Assembly: GCA_937966555.1 (NCBI GenBank)
Contig: CALCLY010000029.1
Span: forward strand, 1-64,000
Reading direction: 5' to 3'
DNA: 64,000 nt
DNA from: CALCLY01 sp900552775
GTDB lineage: Bacteria; Bacillota; Clostridia; UMGS1883; UMGS1540
In this document: one piece after another, positions 58,541-64,000 of the stretch
How positions within the stretch are numbered: position 1 is the first letter of the stretch
Layout of the letters: every line of letters starts with the position of its first letter
Program-made: the position numbers and the translations under genes
The notes under the pieces: generated by a model
What the model saw: the letters and a program-made list of their open reading frames with translations, nothing else
What the model was told of the DNA's origin: nothing
Databases searched by the model: none

Positions 58541-58855
58541 ATGATTCAAATTAACAAAAGAAGCATAGTCGTATGTATATTACTATCAATAATAACATTC
58601 GGAATATACGGGATATATTGGTTGTATTTACTTGTAAAAAATACTCGTTCAATACAAAAGAATACAACGAGCTGTACAGGAGAAATGTTATGTTTAATTT
58701 TTGTACCGTTTTATTCTCTGTATTGGTGGTATACAAGGGGAGAAAAAGTTAAACAGGAATTTAGTCAGCACAATTATGCTTCAGCAGGTAACGGAGTTGT
58801 ATATTTGATTTTCGCAATTTTCGGATTTATTCATAACGGCAAACCTCCGATATAA
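58541..58855 (+). CDS. DUF4234-domain membrane protein
   Basis: Small membrane protein of 104 residues. It shows the DUF4234 pattern SIITFGIYGIYWLYLLVKN, FVPFYSLYWWYTRGEKV and a final hydrophobic segment, giving about three membrane helices. The usual C-terminal tail is short here. Function unknown. GAAAGAAAAGAGG precedes ATG 58541. It sits between the recombinase remnant and the BlaI/BlaR genes and could be part of the same accessory stretch. Confidence 0.8.
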   Translation: MIQINKRSIVVCILLSIITFGIYGIYWLYLLVKNTRSIQKNTTSCTGEMLCLIFVPFYSLYWWYTRGEKVKQEFSQHNYASAGNGVVYLIFAIFGFIHNGKPPI

Positions 58856-58893
58856 CAGTGTTACATTTCGGATATAGTATAACGCTGTTATAT
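58850..58893. other. Inverted repeat after the DUF4234 gene
   Basis: ATAACAG and CTGTTAT flank GTTA/TAAC pairing around a short loop, beginning at the stop codon. It lacks a good T tract, so it may be a weak terminator or an operator. Confidence 0.4.
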
Positions 58894-58934
58894 AAGTTTG
58901 TCAATAGATTTAAAAAAATTTTTTAAAAAATACG

Positions 58935-58990
58935 TTGACAAATACGACACTTGTAGTGTATAATAAAATTATAATACGACATCAGTCGTA
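58935..58990 (+). promoter_or_regulatory. Promoter and two BlaI-type operators
   Basis: TTGACA (58935-58940) and TATAAT (58959-58964) with an 18-base spacer. Two dyads of the TACGAC type are present: TACGACACTTGTAGTGTA (58943-58960) inside the promoter and the perfect TACGACATCAGTCGTA (58975-58990) after the start of transcription. They match the bla/mec operator pattern and should bind the BlaI homologue encoded next, giving autorepression. Confidence 0.85.
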
Positions 58991-59008
58991 GAAAGTGAGG
59001 TAATTATC

Positions 59009-59395
59009 TTGAAAAACCTTAAAAAAAGACTTCCGGACGCGGAGCTCGAAATTATGAAAGTGATATGGCATAATGAGTGTCCCATATCCACAAGTGAGGT
59101 GAAACGAATTATTGATGAAGAAAGCAATGCCGCTCGAACGCAGCAAACCGTTCAAACGCTTATCAACAGGCTGATAGCAAAAGAATACATTGCAAAGGGC
59201 AAACGGGGAAAAGAATATATTTATACGCCGCTTGTTGCCGAAAAAGATTATGTCGAATTTGAAAGCGAACGGTTTTTAAGAAAAATGCACGGAAATTCCG
59301 TCACAAATTTAATGAGAGCATTGTTTGACAGCAAAAAAATAAGCGATGAGGATATTTCAGAGCTTGAAAAAATGTTTAAGGAAAAGAGAAAATGA
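59009..59395 (+). CDS. BlaI/MecI-family repressor
   Basis: Winged-helix repressor of 128 residues: LPDAELEIMKVIWHNECPISTSEV at the N-terminus, RTQQTVQTLINRLIAKEYIAKGKRGKEYIYTPLV as recognition and wing, and a helical C-terminal dimerisation part. Members are inactivated by proteolysis triggered by a BlaR1-type partner, encoded immediately downstream with a four-base overlap (ATGA). TTG 59009 with GTGAGG upstream. No beta-lactamase gene is adjacent, so the regulon may be other genes. Confidence 0.93.
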   Translation: MKNLKKRLPDAELEIMKVIWHNECPISTSEVKRIIDEESNAARTQQTVQTLINRLIAKEYIAKGKRGKEYIYTPLVAEKDYVEFESERFLRKMHGNSVTNLMRALFDSKKISDEDISELEKMFKEKRK

Positions 59396-61581
59396 CAGAA
59401 ATTATAAAACAAATTTTTGAGCAAAATGTAATTTCATCAATTAAATTTTCGGTTGTAATTATTTTGCTTTTAGCTCTCACAAAGCCGGTTATGAGAAGGT
59501 ACACGGCAGGTTTTCGATACTATTCGTGGCTTGCGGTTATGCTTATTTTTCTGATACCGTTCGGAAAACTCGGTATAAGCTATAAAATTCCGATATCGCC
59601 TGTGATAATGGACATACAAAGCGAAACAAGAGATATTCGTAATTGGTATGAACAAAAGCTGCCGCAGCAAACGGTTACGAAAACCGTACCCGTTAAACAA
59701 AATAACGGCGGACAAGCCGAAAATCCACCATCGGAAGAAACGACAGCTACGGTAAAATACAAAACACCGATTGATGTGAAACTGATTTTAAGTGTTATCT
59801 GGCTAATCGGTGCAGTACTGTTTTTGATTTTGCATATAAAACGATATTTTTCATTCAAAAGGGCGGTGAAAAGAATATCATCACCGCTTTGTGATGAAAG
59901 CACAGCCGACATTCTGGAGTCGGAAAAGCAAAAGCTTAAAATCACTTCCGATATACCGGTAAGGGTTTCTTCTGCTGCCGATACGCCTATGCTTGTGGGA
60001 ATTATTCACCCGTTTATCATATTAAGCGAAAACGAGTTTTCAGATGATGAGCTGCATTTTATATTTCGCCACGAACTGATACATTACAAACGAAAAGATA
60101 TTTTGTATCAGCTTATCACGTTAATTTTTATATCGCTCAACTGGTATAACCCTTTTGCTTATATTATGGCACGGGCAATAGAAATTGACGGCGAAACGGC
60201 TTGCGATGAAAAAGTGATTAAAGGAAAAGCATACGAAACGAGAGTGTTTTACGGTGAAATGCTGATAAAATTTCTAAAAACACAAAATCAAAAAAAATCA
60301 TATATGACCACAACATTTTTTGGAGGTAAAAAAGGTATGAAAAAGCGACTTACTCTGATAGCAAGTAAAAAAATAAGAAAAAAAGGAACGGCTGCAATGG
60401 CTGTTTTAATGGCGTTTACGATTGCAGCATCTGTATGTGCCGCAGCAATGAGCAACGAGTTTTTTGATGAAGTATTCAGCGGTGATACATCGTATTTGGC
60501 GGACTTTGTAAAAACGGAAAAACAAAGTGTAAGCGATGAAAACTATACGCTCACCCTTGAGCAATACCTGGTTGCGGAAAAACAGGCTGTTGTTATTTTC
60601 TCAATCGAAGCACAAACTGACGCGGCAATCGCTGAATTTAATGCCGTTGACGAAAGAGGAAACAGCACTTTTTGGGATATGGATACAATCGGATTCGGTC
60701 CGGTTGATTATGACAAGGCTTACAGGAGCGGCTTCTCAACCGGTTCCCTGAACAAAAAATTTGATACCGAAAGAAAGAGATATTTTGTTTTGGAATGCAA
60801 TTCGATTGATAACAAAGATAAGATTGATTTTTACATCTGCACAAACAAAATAAAAGGCTCGCCGAAAATTTTTATCCCCATGGAAAGCAATATAGAAACA
60901 AAGACGCTTAAATTCGATAATATTGGGGTTCAATATAATCCGATATCCATTGAATTAAGCTATCCCGTAACCGAGAAAAATGTTTGCGATTGGTGCGGCA
61001 TTCGTACAAATTACTTTTATTTCAGAATGAAAAACGGTGAAATTAAGACCTTTAATCAGTTATACAGACAAGACGGCAGCAATATTGAAGCAAATGTAGG
61101 GCATTTTCGTGCATGGGCAAAAAGAATTATCAAACCCGACGAAATCAAAAGTATTATTGTAAATGATACGGAATACCCGGCAGACGATGTTTCAAACTCC
61201 AAAAAAATCGAAATCGACAACCGATTGAAGCCCTTTACAATTAAGCCCTATATTAAAGAGCATTTATGGCTGCCGCTTAGAGAATTTTGCGAAAAGCTCG
61301 GTGCTAACATAGTTTGGAACGAATCCGACCGCACGGCAACCGTTACATACCGCGGCTCGACCTATGTGTTTGCGCCGGGCTCAACCAAAGTGATCATTGA
61401 CGGTGAAACGGCTGACTATTACAACAAGGAATACGATCAAACAACATTTATTGATGAAAGGGGAAGAATGATTGTTACTCCAAGCTTTACGGAAAGAATG
61501 AATATCGACTGTCACGGATATAATATGTATAATGAGAACGGCGGCATAAATCCGAACGCAATGATGCACATAGTGCCATAA
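59392..61581 (+). CDS. BlaR1-like M56 metallopeptidase sensor with C-terminal stalk domain
   Basis: Membrane sensor-protease of 729 residues. N-terminal helices (about 15-30, 42-60, 130-150) surround the M56 zinc peptidase domain with HELIH at 227-231 and the third ligand in EIDGETACDEKV. A membrane helix near 335-355 leads outward. The external part is not the penicillin-binding domain of BlaR1: about 360-600 resembles DUF4179-type domains, and about 615-700 is a copper-amine-oxidase-N-like segment (LWLPLREFCEKLGANIVWNE). It should sense some envelope signal and cleave the BlaI repressor. Confidence 0.88.
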   Translation: MTEIIKQIFEQNVISSIKFSVVIILLLALTKPVMRRYTAGFRYYSWLAVMLIFLIPFGKLGISYKIPISPVIMDIQSETRDIRNWYEQKLPQQTVTKTVPVKQNNGGQAENPPSEETTATVKYKTPIDVKLILSVIWLIGAVLFLILHIKRYFSFKRAVKRISSPLCDESTADILESEKQKLKITSDIPVRVSSAADTPMLVGIIHPFIILSENEFSDDELHFIFRHELIHYKRKDILYQLITLIFISLNWYNPFAYIMARAIEIDGETACDEKVIKGKAYETRVFYGEMLIKFLKTQNQKKSYMTTTFFGGKKGMKKRLTLIASKKIRKKGTAAMAVLMAFTIAASVCAAAMSNEFFDEVFSGDTSYLADFVKTEKQSVSDENYTLTLEQYLVAEKQAVVIFSIEAQTDAAIAEFNAVDERGNSTFWDMDTIGFGPVDYDKAYRSGFSTGSLNKKFDTERKRYFVLECNSIDNKDKIDFYICTNKIKGSPKIFIPMESNIETKTLKFDNIGVQYNPISIELSYPVTEKNVCDWCGIRTNYFYFRMKNGEIKTFNQLYRQDGSNIEANVGHFRAWAKRIIKPDEIKSIIVNDTEYPADDVSNSKKIEIDNRLKPFTIKPYIKEHLWLPLREFCEKLGANIVWNESDRTATVTYRGSTYVFAPGSTKVIIDGETADYYNKEYDQTTFIDERGRMIVTPSFTERMNIDCHGYNMYNENGGINPNAMMHIVP

Positions 61582-61632
61582 CAGGGCATTACAAACTTCG
61601 CATGTCAGCGTACATGTGTACACCCAAATCAA

Positions 61633-61663
61633 AAAGCCGGAGCTTTTTAAAAGCTCCGGCTTT
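61633..61663. terminator. Bidirectional terminator between convergent genes
   Basis: AAAGCCGGAGCTTTT (61633-61647) and AAAAGCTCCGGCTTT (61649-61663) form a stem with A and T runs on both sides, ending blaR1-like and nagB-like transcription. Confidence 0.9.
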
Positions 61664-61671
61664 AATGTCTT

Positions 61672-62622
61672 TTAGTTGCACTCTGCGTTCAAAGGACCTG
61701 CAAGTTCTTTGAGGAAGAAGAGTTTGCCCGGAAGTGTGGGAATGTATGATGACGTGATATGACGTGTGGGTGCATAACGAAGCGTCATCCAGAAGCTCAT
61801 ACCCTGCCACTGCATTCCTCTTGAAAGCGCGCCATCGGCACCGCCGATAGCATAGTCAGCCTGAAGAAAGAGACCGGGTCCGATTGTATTTGCAAAGCAG
61901 GGAACAAGTGTTGTTCTCGACTTAAAGCTTGTTATAGCGTTCTGCTCAATTGTAAGCGGATGGAGCTTTGCACCGAGACGATGAGTCTGCTTCTTCCATT
62001 CTTCGTCACTGTCAAATTCAGCGCCGAATGTGGGTTCCCAGAAAGCAATGTGGCACATTCTGCCTATGCCGTATACCAAAACGAGTTTAGCGCCTTCAGC
62101 TTTGAGAGCTGCAATTTTTTCGGCATATGTAGGAAGATTGTCTTTTGTTGCGAAGTTTCTGTGTGACTCGGGAACTGTGAGCTCTCCGAGAGGATTGTAG
62201 AAAGCTTCCTTCATAGCGTTCTGGAAAGCTGCGGGATCATCGCCCGAAAGAGTTGTGCCGGTGCTGTCAGCCCATTCATCCATGTTGAAGCAGTAAACAT
62301 GGTCGCATTTTACGTTCCATGCTTTAAGGAAATATACAGCCCATTTATACATACCCATAGGTCCTACGGGGAGGATAAATGCGATTTTCTCGTTTCTGTC
62401 TTTTGCCTTTTTGATTTCAAGAGCTATTTCGTGACCCATAAGCGTGTCAAATTCACCGAGAGTGTCGCACGATACGGGTGTGAAATCCTTGTTCCAAAAA
62501 TCTTGTCTTTCTGTAGCCGACTCGGGAGCATTGCTGCAGCACTTGTCGATCTTTTCCATGTCCCAGCCTGCGGGATAAAAACCCTCAAGGTTGGAACCTT
62601 TTACTGTGTCCATAAAATTCAT
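61672..62622 (-). CDS. NagB-like glucosamine-6-phosphate isomerase homologue with altered active site
   Basis: Protein of 316 residues related to glucosamine-6-phosphate deaminase. The motif NMDEW (113-117) corresponds to NMDEY. The active-site loop reads GIGRMCHIAFWEP (185-197) where NagB has GVGNDGHIAFNEP: the histidine and glutamate remain, but the aspartate (D141 in E. coli numbering) is methionine and a glycine is cysteine. So the deaminase reaction may be lost or changed. ATG 62622 is used, with GGAGG eight bases upstream; an earlier in-frame ATG lies inside that site. It is last in a minus-strand operon. Confidence 0.85.
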   Translation of the reverse strand: MNFMDTVKGSNLEGFYPAGWDMEKIDKCCSNAPESATERQDFWNKDFTPVSCDTLGEFDTLMGHEIALEIKKAKDRNEKIAFILPVGPMGMYKWAVYFLKAWNVKCDHVYCFNMDEWADSTGTTLSGDDPAAFQNAMKEAFYNPLGELTVPESHRNFATKDNLPTYAEKIAALKAEGAKLVLVYGIGRMCHIAFWEPTFGAEFDSDEEWKKQTHRLGAKLHPLTIEQNAITSFKSRTTLVPCFANTIGPGLFLQADYAIGGADGALSRGMQWQGMSFWMTLRYAPTRHITSSYIPTLPGKLFFLKELAGPLNAECN

Positions 62623-62650
62623 TGTAAAAACCTCCAAAAATTTTTATAAT

Positions 62651-63355
62651 TTACGGCAAAAGCCTTTTTGTAGTTACTTTAGGCCAAGCATAGCACATGG
62701 TGAAGCCTTCCGCATACTGCACTCCGCTTTGTATGCCGCGGAATCTGGAAATGGAACGAACCCATTCCGCAAAGTCTATATGATCGTGGTCACGCATCCA
62801 GCGGAGCTGGCTGTCATGGCATTCGAGCATATCTATTTTTGTGTCGATTTCATCGGAAATATCAACATACTCTGTGGGGTTGAAATTAAGACCTGCCAAA
62901 GTATCCATATAATATATGGGAGTGATTTCCGCTCCGCCGGCAACGCCGGTTTTATAATGCGGAACCGATGCCGCAAAAGACGCGTCAAACACAAGACGTG
63001 CAACCGCAACATGATCGGGCATGTAGTCCTGCGGCGTGTGGGTGAAAATTACATCGGGCTGATATGTCCTTATAACGTCAACCACCAAATCACGCTGAGT
63101 TTTCTGACCCTCATAAACCATAAGGTCGCCGATGTCGCAGCTTACAACTTCAATGCCGATTTTCGCACCTGCGTCTTCAGCTTCTTTTTTTCTGATGTCG
63201 CGCAGTTCATCGGGCTGAATGATTTCATGACCCAGGTTTCCGTTTGCAACATGGCAAACCGTAACTTTGTGACCTGCTTTAGCGTATTTTGCCATTGTGC
63301 CGGCGCATGCTATTTCAATGTCGTCGGGATGGCAGCCGATTGCCAATACATTCAT
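62651..63355 (-). CDS. PIG-L/LmbE-family deacetylase
   Basis: Zinc-dependent N-deacetylase family protein of 234 residues. GCHPDDIEIACAGTMAKYA gives the HPDDxE metal motif near the N-terminus, and QDYMPDHVAVARL the second histidine site. PIG-L enzymes remove acetyl groups from GlcNAc-containing molecules. Its position between a NagB-like protein and a DUF4380 protein suggests a pathway for an acetylated amino sugar, but the substrate is not known. GGAGGAAG precedes the ATG on the minus strand. Confidence 0.9.
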   Translation of the reverse strand: MNVLAIGCHPDDIEIACAGTMAKYAKAGHKVTVCHVANGNLGHEIIQPDELRDIRKKEAEDAGAKIGIEVVSCDIGDLMVYEGQKTQRDLVVDVIRTYQPDVIFTHTPQDYMPDHVAVARLVFDASFAASVPHYKTGVAGGAEITPIYYMDTLAGLNFNPTEYVDISDEIDTKIDMLECHDSQLRWMRDHDHIDFAEWVRSISRFRGIQSGVQYAEGFTMCYAWPKVTTKRLLP

Positions 63356-63369
63356 TTTTCTTCCTCCAA

Positions 63370-64000
63370 TTATATATATTTATTTACAAATTCATCAATA
63401 GAATCGTCTGTCTCATCGGGAAGCGCAACGCCGCTTATTATTTTCCAGCGCTCAATGTGTTTGACCGTTTCCCCGGGCGCCAAATTTTTAAGCGGCGCAA
63501 GGCTTTCTATTTCGAGAATATTTTGATCCGTATAGGTTTCAAAATTACAGCCGTTATCTGGATATTCGGCTTTATCGTCATAGTCAAAATATTTCACAAA
63601 CATGTCGCTGCCTTTTATATAAGCAGCAAAACCCGAAGCATTGTTTATGCCGATTTTAAATTTCGGCGCATCTGTCTGTGAAAGCAAAATATATTTGTCA
63701 AGCATTTTGAGACGCTTGTCCGAAAGACGAGTGTATGTCCAAAGCGAAATATTTCTGTTCGGCAAAAGCTTCGGACCTTCGGTGCGAAGCGGAATTATTT
63801 CCGTGCCGTCTTTGTCCATAACGGTTATTGCCCACGGAGCAAGCTTTATATCCCATGCGCCGATGTTTTTAACAAAATGAGTTATTTTAACTTCACCGCC
63901 GCCCAAAAACTCAATTTTCAAAGACAGTGCCGTTTTTGTGTATTCCTGAGGAATCTGAGTAAGTGTCAGTGCGTTTCCGTCTGTCTCGCAGCTGCACGGA
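63370..64000 (-). CDS. DUF4380-like protein, partial (5' end beyond the window)
   Basis: Reading frame open to the right window edge, 210 codons visible. Recognisable parts are VKITHFVKNIGAWDIKLAPW, then PLRTEGPKLLPNRNISLWTY, and FEIYTDQ-like FETYTDQNILEIESLAPL with LAPGETVKHIERW, the pattern of DUF4380 and galactose-mutarotase-like beta sandwiches. That suggests carbohydrate binding. It is first of the three minus-strand genes in view, 14 bases before the PIG-L gene. Confidence 0.8.
   Translation of the reverse strand, partial: PCSCETDGNALTLTQIPQEYTKTALSLKIEFLGGGEVKITHFVKNIGAWDIKLAPWAITVMDKDGTEIIPLRTEGPKLLPNRNISLWTYTRLSDKRLKMLDKYILLSQTDAPKFKIGINNASGFAAYIKGSDMFVKYFDYDDKAEYPDNGCNFETYTDQNILEIESLAPLKNLAPGETVKHIERWKIISGVALPDETDDSIDEFVNKYI

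Overview
The window is an ordinary chromosomal segment of a low-to-moderate GC, Gram-positive anaerobe of the class Clostridia. This rests on gene content and order: the hprK-murB-rapZ-yvcK-whiA-dnaE block, IreB, SpmA, a YtvI-like permease, a SCIFF peptide with its radical SAM maturase, a glmS ribozyme, A/G-rich ribosome binding sites, frequent TTG starts, and surface proteins with a signal peptide, cohesin/dockerin-like modules and copper-amine-oxidase-N (stalk) domains. A gut Oscillospirales/Monoglobus-like bacterium would fit, but I cannot name a species.

Layout. 0.1-13.2 kb is a long plus-strand housekeeping run: HPr kinase, a ROK glucokinase, MurB, RapZ, YvcK, WhiA, DNA polymerase III alpha, a TRAP (MtrB) homologue, two flavoproteins and a methyltransferase. 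13.2-18.2 kb holds IreB (minus strand), a SpoIID-domain protein, the queuosine genes queA and tgt, a GNAT enzyme and a HAD phosphatase. 18.3-22.2 kb is a surface-protein pair: an exported protein ending in a dockerin-like tandem, behind a long structured leader, then an exported protein with an N-terminal cohesin-like domain and a C-terminal stalk domain. 22.5-29.7 kb is purine salvage and synthesis: guanine riboswitch, xpt, a BMP-type nucleoside ABC transporter, purA. 29.8-34.5 kb carries the SCIFF ranthipeptide system, a PLP decarboxylase-like protein, a DUF1080-like protein and a ferredoxin-type aldo/keto reductase. 34.6-40.7 kb is an aspartate-family block: ACT protein, hom, lysC, an rRNA methyltransferase, an ApgM homologue, a permease. 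40.8-44.3 kb is glmS (with ribozyme) and glmM.

44.3-47.25 kb is an AT-richer accessory cassette: a divergent XRE regulator with clear operator repeats, a small tail-anchored protein with a likely frameshift, a membrane TPR protein and a lipoprotein. 47.2-57.8 kb returns to core genes: spmA, an L,D-transpeptidase, recJ, the (p)ppGpp synthetase/hydrolase, an MBL hydrolase, hemZ, a uridine-kinase-like protein and radA. 57.8-61.6 kb has tRNA-Leu(UAG) with a duplicated 3' flank and a serine-recombinase remnant, a DUF4234 protein, and a BlaI/BlaR1-type regulator pair whose sensor carries a stalk domain. 61.6-64.0 kb is a minus-strand operon: a NagB-like protein with an altered active site, a PIG-L deacetylase and a DUF4380 protein cut by the window edge.

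The most interesting signals are: (1) a dispersed structured RNA element in three copies. Its two helices are conserved, with compensatory changes, and two copies end in the ribosome binding site and fix the start codon of unrelated genes (ROK kinase, MBL hydrolase); (2) the adjacent dockerin-like and cohesin-like surface proteins, possibly a two-component surface complex outside any cellulosome; (3) the XRE/TPR/lipoprotein cassette. All calls are made by reading the sequence; no database search or folding program was run.
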